Shown piece after piece: positions 1 through 13,290 of a DNA stretch of 64,000 bases (position 1 is its first letter; every line of letters starts with the position of its first letter). The DNA is taken from the NCBI GenBank assembly GCA_022496805.1, contig CM040106.1, positions 3,534,001 to 3,598,000 of the forward strand, read 5' to 3'. Source of the stretch: Pohlia nutans. Lineage: Eukaryota; Streptophyta; Bryopsida; Bryales; Mniaceae. Under the pieces are notes generated by a model, which was given only the letters and a program-made list of their open reading frames with translations, did no database searches and had not been told where the DNA came from. The position numbers and the translations under genes are program-made.

Positions 1-2435
1 TTAGCGGGCCACCGATACTATTCTATGAAAATGTTCATAATTTGTTTGAATTTCTTCGTATTCAACTTTTTCCAATTTTCGCTTCCTCATTTTGGGCATT
101 ATCTACAAATTTTGGACGTATTTCACCGTCATAAATTGTATGAATTTGTCCATAATTAGCACCATAGTCCATAATTAGTTAAATATCAGTTTGTTGCTCT
201 TTGAAAACAAGTTAGCACTACACGTGTAGGAATTTACAAGGACAAAGGCTATAAAGAGTGCAAGTACGCTAGACCCCATACACTTTTGGCAAAATCATGT
301 TATACTACAACTACAATAGTGTATTAAAAGTACTTTTTGATGAACATTTTGGCCTAGTAAAATGATTCTCTTAAAAAATCTTTGAACTATAAAAAGCCGA
401 GAAATCAAATCAAGTTTTATATCCCAAAACCCGTTTGTGATATAGAGCCTCCATTCACAAGTTATAGAAAAAATTTAGAGAGGGTGTTTGAAAATATCAA
501 AGATAAACATTCCTTGATATCCCACTCTAAATTTTGTCTATAAATTTTAAATGCTAGCTCAAAATTTCATACTAGTTTAGAAGATGAGATTTTGCTTGGT
601 TTTCTAATTATTTAAGGTTCAAAAAAAAAAAAAAAAAAAGCTATTCTACTATGACAAAATAGCCGCCGAAGTCTCTTGAGTATTTTTTTTTTAATTGTGA
701 ATGATTAAATTATAAAAAAATTTAGAGTTCGTAGAACTTTAACCATGGTTCTTTAAGTATTGCCCAAATGAGGGTGTTTTAAATGTTTTAAATGTTTTGA
801 AAGTCATAATTTTGCGCTTTGATACCTTTCAACTTTGGGGATAATATTTACAATCCTGTTGAGATTCTATATAAAGAATTTCAAATCAAATTGATCTATT
901 TGTCATAGATGCCAGAAATTGTCCAAAACTAAAAAAATTACCTTTTGAGAATAATTTTTAACTAAAACTTAAATTGATCAAAAATATATCTAGGCTTTAA
1001 GTTGTTAATGAAACACAAGTTTACTAAGAATTTCACATGTTGTATAAGAATTGTATTCAACAAATATAGTATCAAGAATAGCCTATTCAAAAGTGGAAAA
1101 TGGTTTGAAATCTTGCCTCATGGTTTTGAGGGATATTTAATTATTTGGCATCAATATGTCAATCTTGTCCTATTGCTATGATATAAGAACATTCCAAAAT
1201 TTTATAAACATACAATGTTGAGTTCATAAATTTTAAAAGATTCCAATTCTTTCCAATAGATTCTAAAAGATCCTAAAAGATTCTAGAAAGATTCTAAAAT
1301 TGTTAAAAAAATCGATTAGGTCATTGCACTATTCAAATTAACAGAAATTAGGTAGCAATTTGTTGACTTTTACAAAAACTTCAGAAATCAGTGAAATCAG
1401 TCATTGCAGTGCTCCAAACAACATATATCAGCTGATTTTTGTTGATTTAGTCACGATTTTCTAGTAGAAATTGCAGTTAAGATGATTCTTCCACAAGAAA
1501 ATTTTAAGAGTTCTCCATGAAGAGCAAAATCTTGAAAATATCTCGAAAATCATCAATTTCATTCATTACTTTATAATCTCGGCTAGGAGAATCCATTAGA
1601 TTAAAATGTTACTAGAAGTTGAAGTTCAAATTGATCACAAATTTGATAAAATCAAAGGATTCAACTTGAACTTTTTGTGGCCTTTTAATCAGAAGGTGTC
1701 TACTAGCCAAAAGTGTCTTGTATAGAAAAAAATGAACTGATTAGAAAGATGTTAAAATTCAAAATATAAAACAAAAGCTTGTTGAGGTAGGTTTGTAGTC
1801 TACCTCAAACATACCTCAATATGCTCATACTTTGGAATTTTAACTTCAAACAAATTAGAAAGTTGGATAAAATGAAAAAGCAAAAGTGTGATGAAGCAGG
1901 TTTTGAGGTAGACATCAAACCTACCTCAACACACTTTTACTTTTTATATTGATTTTTATATTTACGTAATATGTTCAGAGAATTTTAGATTTTTGGAAAT
2001 ATATGTACACCGTATGTAAACATATGCATGAGAAAATTCCATTTGGTGCAATGGAGTAGAATTTATGAGCAAATTTTTTCCAAAATAACAAAAATCCTAT
2101 GGGGCTTGCATGGTCTTTTAAAATATAAGACAAACATGGTAACAAACTTGTTGGTGTGATGTTGTAAAATCAGACCAATGTTTGTTGTACAGCTTCAATA
2201 TCTGTAAAAAATATATTGTTGAATTGTGTAAGCTGGAGAGAGCTTTTGGCCGTGCTCAATTTTGACTTTCTTTTAGTTAACGGAAATTTAGATGGTGCCT
2301 TATATGTGTTTTCCAAGATCTTCCACTCTTCCACAAAGTTGTTTAATTCACTATTTAGTTCTTGTTATAGTTTGTCAAACTTGGTGAAGATAGGGCAGAC
2401 ATCCTATCCGCAATCCTCTACCAACAACTTGCAAA
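1..2435. other. AT-rich non-coding DNA
   Basis: No convincing coding region is visible on either strand. The stretch is strongly AT-rich, with homopolymer runs such as the A tract near 620-640. I see no terminal repeats, RNA gene or promoter that I could defend. Confidence 0.5.
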
Positions 2436-2586
2436 CACTACTAGAAAATTCAACTAATATGTTGATTTGGTTGCGTTGATTAGGGACACTTTTTTGTTGA
2501 TTTGAAAAAAAATTGACCAAATCAACAGAAAAGTGTCCTTGATCAATGCAACCAAATGAACATATTAGTTGGATTTTCTAGTAGTG
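2436..2586. mobile_element. Fold-back CACTA-type MITE (151 bp)
   Basis: The two halves form a long near-perfect hairpin. It opens with CACTACTAGAAAA and closes with the complement TTTTCTAGTAGTG, with arms of about 69 bp and a short AT-rich loop near 2505-2517. Flanking bases 2433-2435 and 2587-2589 are both AAA, the 3-bp target duplication expected of CACTA elements. There is no coding capacity, so it would have been moved by a transposase encoded elsewhere. The termini match the usual plant CACTA start, but differ from the larger elements in this window after the first six bases. Confidence 0.8.
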
Positions 2587-2589
2587 AAA

Positions 2590-3850
2590 CTACTCTTGAA
2601 TTTTTTGTAGACATCTGAGAAATTAGCTTGAGACCTTGAATGATGCCATTTAAGTCACAAGTCCCTAAGATTTTGTCAGATCCCAACTTTGCACTGAATT
2701 TCTTTAAGTATTAGTTGGCTATACATATGCAAACATGAGACATAAGATGTAAATTCATCAGAAACTGAACTTCTATCTTTGAAAAGATGGAGGCAAATGC
2801 AGGCCCCGTTAATTGTGATTGCTTACTACTACAAAATTTGTGATGAATTGCCTTTGCAAAGTTATGGCGATTTACATTTCGTGTGGTTGCAAGAGCTACC
2901 ACTGAATAGGCTTGCAAATGCATTGTTACAGACATAGGATTTCCTAGAAACTTTTAAAATCTTCCATAGACTTTTAGAAATTTCCAACGACTTTATGAAG
3001 CTTCTACAGATTTTTAGAAGCTTCTTGTACCTTCTATAGTCCTCTAAATCCTTCCTTCATCTTTTTAGTATTTCCATAGTCTTTAGAAGGCCTCATCACA
3101 AGCATTTTTAGGTACTTGAAGCTTTTGTAGAAGCATCTTTAAGGTTTTCAAGTACTAGTATATATAGGAGGCAAGATGAGGGACTTCTCATTGTCGCCAA
3201 CACCAATTTAGTAGCAATTGTTACTGTTGCCTTGTCTTGTATCTTGCGTTGTTTTAAATCTAGGTCTATATATTTTTTTGAAAATCACACTTGTGTACTA
3301 TCAGACTTCCTGTTCTCAAGTTCTTGTGTTCTTGACAAATTGGCAAGACTTACATTAACAATACTACAATTTGATTTTTCTTGATTGAGAGTAAATTACC
3401 CTTTCTTAAAGTACCAGAGTATTTTAGAGGCTGTAAATTATACTCTAGGCTAGTATTGTTTCTTGTTGTAAAATTCTTTCATGATCGAGAGCGGATTACA
3501 CCATTTTCAAAAAAAAAAATTAACATTTAAAGGTTGTCAATTACCCACCTTTAAATTGTGTACGCTTCTCATACAAGTGTTTAGTTTCTATTTCACATTG
3601 AATATAAGATGTCAGTATCTATAGGTACCAATATAGTAGACTTATCTCAATCAAAACCGGATGCCGTTCTCAAATCCATTAAAGCTTTATCTATAAAAAC
3701 CAATTAGATCAAAGATTTTGTTTTTAGACTGCATAATCATCAAGGGCTCAAACTTCGTAAAAGACTATATGGTTTAAATATTTAATACTTACTTCAGTCA
3801 TGAATCTCCTAGAAAGTACTCTATGTAAGTATATTATTGCTAAATTGAGT
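2590..3850. other. Non-coding DNA
   Basis: AT-rich sequence with loosely repeated phrases around 2940-3130 (variants of cttttagaagcttc). No open frame here has recognisable protein features. Confidence 0.45.
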
Positions 3851-4123
3851 TTTCAATCTTTTGTGCAATCAAAATCATCTTTAACCTTTGCTCCGCTACT
3901 TTTTTCTAGATCACATGAATAATCATTACAGTCAAAGTAAAACTGGTTTCTTTGGTCTCTTTGAATATTAGTTGGATAGTCTGATTTTTCGCATAGATTC
4001 TCTTGCTTCAAGGCGGATTTTAGCACGGACTTTTGTCTTTGGCGGAGAAATTGCAAATAGTAGCATAGGCCTTTTTTGTTTACGGTTGCCATCCGCAGTA
4101 AAGCCATCCGCAATAGACCCACT

Positions 4124-4528
4124 CTATACAAGATGTTTTTGACCTTGAACAATCTTCGCGTCCATTCCTTTTTCCGTCAAGTGGTGATTGTGTTTAGAAG
4201 GCATACGAGAATGCTTTCTTACTATTGCCAATACTAGAGGCGAATTTCTGTCATTTCCTGAATCTACGTCCAATTGTCCAATACATTCATGGAGTGCTTT
4301 GGAAAAAGATACCAGTCCTGTTGAAGACGCTAGTGAAACTCTGCTTGTTGGTGCCTTTGAATTATCAAAGAAAGATCTGGAGGCAAGAATGGTCTTTTGA
4401 ATATGGACTTCAAAACCAGAAGAATTTCCGTCTACAAACTTCAATGGACTCTTATTAATTAAACCAAATTGTTCTTCTATGGCTTTCCATTTCAAAGGAC
4501 CATTGTTCACCATTGTGGAGATTTTCAC
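4124..4528 (-). CDS. Unrecognised ORF, possibly coding remnant
   Basis: A 134-codon frame on the minus strand. It begins MKISTMVNNGPLKWKAIEEQ and is rich in Ser, Lys and His, with no motif I can name. It lies downstream, in the same orientation, of the hAT transposase remnant, so it may be transposon-associated. A second frame at 3853-4152 on the same strand overlaps its end and could be a shifted continuation. No intron signals, domains or paralogous copy support it, so it may be spurious. Confidence 0.2.
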   Translation of the reverse strand: MKISTMVNNGPLKWKAIEEQFGLINKSPLKFVDGNSSGFEVHIQKTILASRSFFDNSKAPTSRVSLASSTGLVSFSKALHECIGQLDVDSGNDRNSPLVLAIVRKHSRMPSKHNHHLTEKGMDAKIVQGQKHLV

Positions 4529-4996
4529 ATTTTAGATCTCCAACTTAAGATGTTTGAAGTCCTTCAAAATACCCTCTTGCATTGTGTCCATCCTTGTACC
4601 ACTAGCTTCACCACTTATGTTTTTGTCTTCTTCATTCAATTATTGTGCAAAATTATTCTCCTCTATGTCATTCACACCAATACTGTTGTCATTTGATACT
4701 TGCACATGATTTCCCTTCACTCTATCGTGTAACAAACCTTCCAACAACTTTTTCACCAACTCTCACAACATGAGGTAAATTATAAATTATTTATTGAGTT
4801 AAAGAATTCAAATCTTAAACCAAAAAAATCTTGGTCTAAGATCAACCACCCAACCAAAGAAAAGGGACCTTCTCACCCTCAAGCTTATATCCTAAATCCC
4901 TTCACCGCAAGAACTAGTAGTCTATCTCTAGTCTTTTAATTTACTATCTTCAAAATGAGATCTTGTCCATAGATCATTTAGTCCTTTAACTTTTAA

Positions 4997-5195
4997 ATCC
5001 GGAGTGGTCTAACTCCAATGCACCTCATCTAGAGTTGTCTAATTCTTATGCCCATGTTCTCAATTAAGAGTGCATGGTTTAACTCTAGTGCACTAAATGT
5101 GGAGTTGTGTAACTCTAGTGTACATGTTGTCAACTTGAAGTTGTCTAACTCCAATCCATCTATCTTCAACTGGGAGTTGGCTTGCTCCCATCATC
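4997..5195. repeat. Degenerate tandem repeat, ~33-36 bp unit
   Basis: About five imperfect units carry the phrase gttgtctaactctagtgcac, each followed by a variable atgt/tcaact segment. Units drift by substitutions and small indels. No coding function is apparent. Confidence 0.55.
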
Positions 5196-5552
5196 CTTTG
5201 CTCACACACTACTACATAAAATACATTACCGTCTTTAAATATATCCCTCAAGGTATCAACTATACCATGCTTCACATGGTATCAACTGTACCTTCAAAGG
5301 TACAATGCAAACTTATATACATTATTGCTTGATTTACCATATCTTGATGGAAAGGTTGCTGGCCTTTTCTGAAAAGGATGGTCAATCAAATCTTGCATTG
5401 GATCAATGAGAGCCACATGAGCACACCCATAATCATTAGATGCATGATTGACCATCCAATCATCTCCATCATCTTTACCGTTTCTTTTGAAGCTGAATCT
5501 TAGTCTTCCAATGGTATGTTTTTATTTTACCACTTCATCTCATCCTTTGCCT

Positions 5553-5888
5553 TCATCTTTGCAATGAGCCTTGAATTTGTGTACACGTACACCAAATCTC
5601 TAGCTTTATTTTTAGGAGGCGATTCCGAGTCTTGTTGTGTACAAAGGAATAATTGCTCAAATTACCTTTGCATGATGATGATGACTCAGTTTGCGCTAGG
5701 ATTCTTTGTGCTATTGGTGCAATAAGCTTTCCACATGCCTTCTCAAAATCCCACCACGTATGAGCCGAGCACTTTTGTTGTTTTGGATATAACATGTTAT
5801 GGAAGGGTGCATCCTTATGGCCAAATGCCAAATTAGGAGAACATACATATATTCTAGCACCACATTTGGATATGTTTTTAGAGAACAT
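5553..5888 (-). pseudogene. hAT transposase C-terminal (dimerisation) remnant
   Basis: The minus-strand frame contains WWDFEKACGKLIAPIAQRIL followed by a Ser-rich stretch and NKTRNRLLKIKLEIW. This follows the order of the hAT C-terminal dimerisation region: two Trp, a hydrophobic helix ending in a 'RILxxT-S-S-S' block, an E-R-N-W-S-like site, then an RNRL block. Here the E-R-N-W-S site reads KGNLS, a sign of decay. The same strand upstream (about 5890-6340) is interrupted by stops, so the N-terminal zinc finger and catalytic part are not recoverable. The gene would be non-functional. I saw no terminal inverted repeats or 8-bp target duplication. Confidence 0.65.
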
Positions 5889-6929
5889 ACACTCCTTAGT
5901 AAGCTCTTGGATTCACTTATGGCATTCAAGTCATATGCTAGTTCCTTATCGTGTAACAAATAAGGATTCAAAAGTGCGTTCGCATCATCTAGTTAGTTTT
6001 CACCAATGCCCATTGGTCGCGAAAGTGCTTCTCCCAATGGTTTGTTCATGATGAAACTTAAAAACTCCTTGCGCACCTTTTCGATGTGTTTTTCAACATT
6101 GCAAAAGATGTGTCAGATTTTGCCTATACAACTTCAAGGTTCATCGCAAAGATGAATGCAAAGGATGCATTTGTCAAAATCTTGCATAAAAGACATCACC
6201 GGTACCACCACCTCCTGAAAGTTTGTACATCGCAACTAGAAGTGATTGTTCAAAATGTTCTTTTTCACATCTCGAGACATAGTGCACTATTTTTTCTTTC
6301 TTGCATCTTTGAATCCGGTCACATATGACGTCCACTGTTTGTCCACCATTGATAGTCTGTTTTTAGGCTTGTTAAACTTTCAGTAATCAATCCACTATCA
6401 AAATATTTGATCCAAATCTAATTTATTCTCTAATCACTAGGATGAACTTCTTCTGCTTTCGGAATACTGCAAGAGGGGTGCATGTGTTTGTTCTTCATGA
6501 ACTTCACCATCATTTTGGCCTTTTTAACACGTTGAGAGGTCTTCTAACATTGACTTTGCCTTTGAGAGGTCTCCTAACAAGAGGTTCATTGCTTGAACAA
6601 CACATCCTTGGAAATATATGTGACCATATTTGTTAGTTATGAAATCTGTTGTTGCCTCCTAACAAATGCGTTTTCCATTGCAATTTGCACCACGTTGTGC
6701 AGGAAGTTGTCCTGGATGTATTTCTCTATGATTGTAGCCTCGTACAGTGCACTCTTTTTATGTCCCAAAGTGTATGTTGATCCAAGAAAATGATTCTCCT
6801 GATGGAGGCACTATCATTGCACTAAATAGGGGTTGATATGTACACGAGCTCAATTCATCAAATGCCAAAGCAGCTTCAAACTTACAAACGCTATCAACCG
6901 TTTTACCTTTTAACACTACTCCCAATTCA

Positions 6930-8389
6930 TTGTTGGCTTCAACAATGAGCTTCATTTGTACCACACAAAAAATCCAAACCGACATTGTGGAGCACTACAT
7001 CAACATAGCCTCCAACATTACAAAGGACATGATCATCGGTCAAATCAATGGCGAGGTATTTACCATTAACAAGGCCACCATCACAGAGGTCTTAGAATTG
7101 CCTTCCAACACCACGGAGTTAGTCAACTCCAACCCGAACCTGGCCAAATACGACTACTACACCGGTACCGTCAACGCCCTCGACACCTATAATACCAAGA
7201 ACGGCAGATAGAGCATCACCAAGGGACCAATCGAACTCTGCCATCAAAAGTATGAGATCCTTCAAGGACTGTACTTCAAGAGGAAGCACACCTACACCTT
7301 ACACTACTGCATCCTCATATACTTGACCTTGGACAAACCGGCAAAAAACAGTAGCAAATTAAGGAACTGGATTCGGATGATGCTATAGAATCTGACTATC
7401 GAGATCCAAGTGTTGCACGGTAACAAATCAAATCAATGTCATTTTGCTGAGGTATATGACACGCTCCTTAGTCACTTAGGACCTTGCTATCCTAACCACA
7501 ATACTAATGTTCCATCTCCGATATTACCAGCACCTTAAGCTTGTCTACGTCACACTTCTTTGCCTGACATGAGAGCACTGGTTCCTTCACCAAAAACTGA
7601 CCCGCGTTGAAATTTGCTACCGAGGACCGAATCGATACCAAATCCTTCGTTCACTGGGCTAGGTGCACGGACTTTCCCAAGTACTCAAACCGACCCCTTC
7701 CCTTTGATACCAAAGAGGAAGCCCGGTACCTCTACCTATATGGCGGCTAACTTAGCCTAAGCTCGGATGACCAAGCTGTACCAAAACCAGCCACCATAAT
7801 TCTAGCAGCGACCAAGATTACCGGCTTGCAGGCACCACAGAGCACACCACGGTTAGCGCTTGCCTTGTTGAACCAGACCACCGGACTTCCAAACACTACC
7901 TTACTTGAACTCTTTTATACGCTACCGCGCACATCGCAATAGAACGTTGCTGATATCCGCTTCACCACAGGTAATCTCTTGAACCTCATAAAGAGAGTAT
8001 CTGACCAAGTCCAGCCCATTATCAACATACAAACAAGAAAAGGCGCAGTGGAGGCCGCGGTAGGTACCGCAGATCATAGTCACTGAGTTGGTAGGGCAGT
8101 CAACCCCTGCAATGACAATTCTTCAATTGTCCATAGCCGAAGCTGCCCGCCTCAAGTCCGAACGTGACCACTATTGAGCCAATTTTTGAGTTCCCGTCGA
8201 ACAGTCTTGGAAAAAGCGCACCAACGTCTGTCTCTTGATAGTCGAACGCGACTAGGTAAGAGGACTCTCCGCGACAAACAATATGTCGATTACAAGCCTT
8301 TTGATAACAACTCGATGAGTAGACCCACTAAACCGCGCAGCTTTCATCCCCACGGGTACACTGTACTACACATGTACGAGTATACGTGA
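6930..8389 (+). pseudogene. Retrotransposon gag-like remnant
   Basis: A 93-codon frame (6930-7211) continues past its stop in the same frame through roughly 7212-7380, then on through further stops. The region is C/A-rich, unlike the AT-rich DNA around it. Near 8110-8160 it encodes a stretch (AEAARLKSERDHY) that resembles the coiled-coil part of the gag-like remnant at 40.4-41.2 kb. No reverse transcriptase, protease or LTR is visible. Assignment to an LTR-retrotransposon gag is inference from composition and that shared segment. Confidence 0.4.
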
Positions 8390-10440
8390 GTGCACAAGAG
8401 GGATATTAATTTGAATATTGTTGTATTACTTATACATACAATATACATATTTAGAGAAGAAAATATTGACGTATACATGCATTAAACATATATTTAGGAT
8501 GAAATAGATTTGTATACAAAAAAATTAGATATATAATCTCTCGTATACAAGGGGGTTTTTAGAGGGGGTCATGAATGCACGTTATTCTCAAACATAAAGT
8601 AGAGTGCACCCCTTGAGACTTTCATTGGAGATGTCAGAGACTGTTACCAAGATTGAAGCTGCCAGAGACAAATTCAATGGATACGCATTTGCGTTGGTTG
8701 AAACCTACTAACTGATCCAACGTTAGCGACGGGCATTTTCGACATGGGACACGGACAATCCTAACCCTCAATAGTCTCCTTGTAGCATCCGGGAACCAAT
8801 ATTCTAACCTTCGGAGTAGGCCCAATCCAAACCCCCTGCTTACCGGTAACCAAACTCGATTGTCTCTTCCAACAGTTGTTTCCCGACAATCTCTTTATCC
8901 CATCAACTGCCCATAAAATTATGTTACCTTTAGAGGACTCTAAGGGCAATACTAAATTCCTACACTATCACAACACAACCCCGGTAATCGTCAATGCGTC
9001 TAACTCCAAAGATGACATCATTGCCCCGCACTCTTTATGTCAATCGTGACCTTTGTAACCTGATCGGTAGATAGACAGTCCAAGCACTCTCAATTTTTAC
9101 AAGTTCCTAGAGTGAACTTGGTTTAGAGAGGGGATATTAATAATAGTAAAATAGTAACTATCAATAGTCTACCGACATGGGTTTTTTTAGTCCGGTAATT
9201 TTACAAGTTACCACAGAATGTAGATCTAGGAAAACCTTTTCTCGCGATAACAGTAAGGTCGGATCGGGTTGTACTTTGTATATGAGCAATAGAGCCCAAC
9301 TCCTTGGCAAGGCACATTTTTCCAAAGTCTAGTTTCGAATTTCTCTCTACTTTGATTTTGGTTTCTTTCATATCTTCACTCTTTCCAAGAACCATCACCT
9401 CGGTATTGATTGTTTTGTTCTCCTGACTATCAAGTTTGAACTTCCTACTAACTACCAAGTGTAGGTAGGTAACAGTGATAAGCTTTGTGTCCCAATTGTT
9501 ATAGAATTTAGTTTAAAAGTCTTCTAGTCGAACTCTTCCTTGATCCTATTGGCTCAGGAGTTAGATTTCAAACTATTGTAGAAAGAGAGTAGCTACCGTA
9601 GAGTATACTACGATAACTCAAAATGAGCATGAAAATTGTACTTAATGAGATATTTCTCATCACAACCATCCCAAACACTACAATACATCAGTTCAAACTT
9701 GGAATTGACATACATTCTTCAATCAGCAAGAATTCCAATCCTTTTTGCCACAATTGAAATTTCAAATCTTGTCCCTAAAGTAATGCACGGTCCCGCTGCA
9801 GTCTCCCTACACACGCTGCGTCTTTCCCCTAGCTAACTTGTACTCCAATACAAAAATCATCGACTCCTAATTATCTACCACTCTCACAATAATTGCACAT
9901 TGATCAATCAATCCCCTAGTTTTTTCTTGCGACAAAGCTTTGCCCCTATCTTCCAAAAAACTAGCTCCCAAAACTTTTTATGGGCAAAATGATACTACTT
10001 CTCCCTTGCGATAGCGTTCGATTTGAAGTTCCCACCCTACAGCTTCATTCATCCAAACACCCTTCATTCAAGAGAAAACATCCATCTTGACTGTCAAACC
10101 TCGTTTTCCCTAGAAATAGCCAGTTAGGACTTTAGAGTAGACATTAGGATAGCCAGAATCTCCATAAATAAGCTGAATGGCCATAATGACACATTTAGTT
10201 ATTTGTGAGGAAGAGGCGCTCTCGCACGCGGTAGAGTTATTGCTAGGGCTTCTAGATCTGTTAGGAGTGCCGGATTAGGAGGTAGTTTCCGGACGGGCTG
10301 GGGTACCCGGACTAGGAACCGAGTGGCATGGACGGGTCTTTGATGGACCCGGCCGTACTTCGCGTCTTGAAATGAGCGGCTGTCAATTGGACGGCGCACT
10401 GTTCATTCCAGCGCAGCGCGTTGAGCCCCCCGCAACCTCA
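8390..10440. other. Non-coding, probably retroelement-derived DNA
   Basis: Only short unrelated frames occur. The composition (many ccgg/accgg words) resembles the retroelement-like blocks on either side and at 31.2-32.9 kb, so it may be LTR or leader sequence. I could not pair any terminal repeats by eye. Confidence 0.35.
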
Positions 10441-12516
10441 CATTTTGGTGTTTTCGGACTCAGCGAGCGGCGGAGAAGAGCGACTGGGCGGCGAGCAACT
10501 CTTCCGGGAATTTAGACGGAGCAAACAAAATCGGAGGAGAGAGCATCCGGAGTCCATAGCCATGGGGAGAGAGCAGTAGGAGAATTGGAGGCCCGAACGT
10601 CCAATCGCGGAGAAGCAAGTGCGCCCGGACATCCCCAACAAATTGTAGCACCGGGAGCAGTTGCGGAAAGACCTGCGGAAGATTGGGTGCAAGGAATTCC
10701 TCAATGTACCCTAGGACATCCTCGACGAGTGCGTGCTGCAGGAGATCGCAACAGAGAAGGTGGTACCGGAATTCTGGGAGGACAAACTACGGGGACGGCC
10801 AGAGAATTGGGGAGTGGCACATTGGCACGCCACCTACAATTTTCAAGATAGCCCTTTTGGCTACGACAAGACGAGGGAAGATACCGGGTGGGTCAAAAAG
10901 CGATTTTTGAGGCCGCCTCGGACAAGGACGGATTTCGGTTGGATGAGTGCGGGATCGACCAAGACTGGCGCCTGCTCCAGTTTCGGGTGCCCATTTTGAG
11001 CCCGTTAAAGCCTATCACTTGCTCCATGAAGCTGATGAAGGCCATAATTAAAGCTTATTTAAACAACCGGGTGATAGAATGGGGCCTTATCCTAGATGAC
11101 GTAGTATACCAAGAGGTGAGCAAGATTGGAGAAAGAAAAAGGTGCACCTAGGCCCTTTTCATCTACCATTTGTGTGCGAGGTACGGAATTCTCTCTGCTA
11201 GAGAGAAAAGAGAGTGGGAACGTCGCCAGAATCTCGTTGAAAAGGAGCCGCCATCAGATTGGGAAGAGTGACCGGATGAGGCACCGGAGGAGCAAGAACC
11301 AACCAACTCCATTGAGGAACCGGGTCAACCGGAGCCTGCAGAGCCTAGGGATGAGGACAAACCGGATCTGGACCATGATGAGAAGTCCGATGACAAACGG
11401 GATGAGGTGGCCGCACCAAAGTGATGCACAAGAGACCAGAATAGGAGATTTTTGCAGGTATTAGAGGACGAGGGCAAGGAGCGAATCGGAGCTGAGGCGA
11501 CCCGACCTTCCAAAAGAAAGAAGAGCACCCCGATTGATGACAAGGGAGTCCAGTTCCCGGAATTGAGCGACGGTAAGAAGAATCGCAAGGCGAAAGCCAA
11601 GAGAAGGAAGGGCTTCAAACCGGCAGTGGAGCGCAAGGAGCCATAAACATGTGGGCAGACTTACTGGCGAAGGGAATCGGGAGCTGCGACCCCACCGGAG
11701 GAGGAATCGGAGGAGGAACCGGAGGAGGGCTTCTTCTATCTAGTCAGGGAGGCTCTGACGAAGGCTGAGATGGAGTATGGAGTAGTCTACACCTCGATGA
11801 GAGGGGTGGGGACACTCCTCTGGAGTAGGAACGTGGAGAAGTACCCAGATCTCATCCGGAAGATACATGGGGAGAAACACGAGATTGGGTTGTACAACAC
11901 TAAGATGGCCCTGCTAGTCCTAGATCAGAAGAAGCACATCAAGCACCTGATGAAGAAAATCCAGGCCATTCAGAGACAAGACCGGACAACTCTCCACCTC
12001 CTAAAGCGGCTGTTCATGCCAGATGGAGAGGCCCAACTGAAGACTAGGTTGTACAATGCTGGGTTGGACACAATGGAACCAGATGGGGCTGCCCGGGTTA
12101 CGACACTAGTGAAAAGACATGCCAGGGGAATTGAAGAGGGATTGTACGAACTCCGGAAGCTCGTGGACAATGTCCTTGCTATCTTCCCACCCGAGACCGG
12201 AACCATTCAAGGAGAAGCCAGCCGGAGAGGGAGCAAGGAGCCTTTGACAACATCGAGCTGTTGTCTAATTTTTGGGTGTCTCAGGATGCACCCGGAATTG
12301 GGGTGTTTGAAAGGATGATGCGGACACGTGTTTCTACTTTGGAGGTGACGTGAAGACCGGCTGCTAGTCCAATGACGAGCATGCTTAGGAAGAATTTAGT
12401 CCCAAGTTTAGGGGGAGAGCAGTCGGAGGCAAGCGTGGCCAGCTTGGCAGATCTGGCAGTGGAGTTGGAAGAGACTAGGGCCCAACCGGGAGAGGGATGA
12501 GGCAGAGAAGGAGACC
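10441..12516 (+). pseudogene. Retrotransposon gag-like polyprotein remnant
   Basis: Frames switch several times, but the protein reads as one polypeptide. About 10585-11150 carries an N-terminal globular part (for example ENWGVAHWHATYNFQDSPFG). About 11150-11640 is a highly charged Glu/Asp/Lys-rich linker. The 182-codon frame at 11770-12318 is predicted helical (QKKHIKHLMKKIQAIQRQ). A further helical stretch (SLADLAVELEETRAQ) reaches the CACTA end at 12520. The order globular-acidic-coiled coil fits gag-like proteins of plant LTR elements. The acidic linker has a relative at 31.23-31.62 kb. No pol motifs are present, and frameshifts make it non-functional. Confidence 0.45.
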
Positions 12517-12519
12517 GGG

Positions 12520-13280
12520 CACTGCAACAAAGTGGCCTTTTTGTGACTAGTGTTTATGACTACGCGGAGTCATAAAATCGGAAAATGTGACTGCAGTGGG
12601 ATTTCTGAATGTGACACGCGGGATGACAGGACCTAGTCATTACCGACGAGTCGCTTCAGACATCCAGTCATAAAAATAAATACGCTCCCCAGCGTATACA
12701 GAGGCGGAATCTAAGCGACACGTCAGCATTGGACGGATAGGGTTGACCGGCCTTGGGTTACACAACTTTCATTGACCTACCCGGGCAGAAGAGGGAAAAA
12801 ACCGACGTGGCATATGACTATGTGTAGTCACATTTTAGGCTGACGTGGAATGTCACTCTTTTGAGTCATATTTCTGCTGACGTGGCGACCTCCACGTGTA
12901 ATGTGACTGTCAGTCATATTTTTAGCTGACGTGTAATGTGACTCTATTTAGTCATTTTTATCTGACGTGGTTCCTCCACGTGGAATGTGACTATCAGTCA
13001 TATTTGTTGTTGACGTGGAATGTGACTCTGTTGAGTTATATTCTGGTGACGTGGCAATGTACGTGGACTGTGACCACGAGTTATATTTTGTGCTGACGTG
13101 GAATACGACTCGGTCTAGTCGTATTTTTGGCAGACGTGGCAAGGCAATTGGAATGTGACGACAGCGTCTGTGACTGGATGTAGTCATGTGTTCATGACTG
13201 TCAGTCATCTTTTTGCTACAGTGCAAACCGGATATGACTAGCACTAGTGACAAAACTGGCAACACTTCGGTCACTTCATG
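12520..13280. promoter_or_regulatory. Left CACTA subterminal array with TGACGTGG boxes
   Basis: Repeated units of about 40-55 bp combine a GACGTGG box with a TGACT...AGTCA dyad. I count nine GACGTG(G/T) occurrences between about 12788 and 13140, several followed by aatgtgact and then agtcat. In CACTA elements, subterminal repeats are binding sites for the element's TNPA-type protein. GACGTGG also contains the ACGT core bound by plant bZIP factors. Which of these applies here is inference. Confidence 0.6.
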
Positions 13281-13290
13281 ACTAATACTA

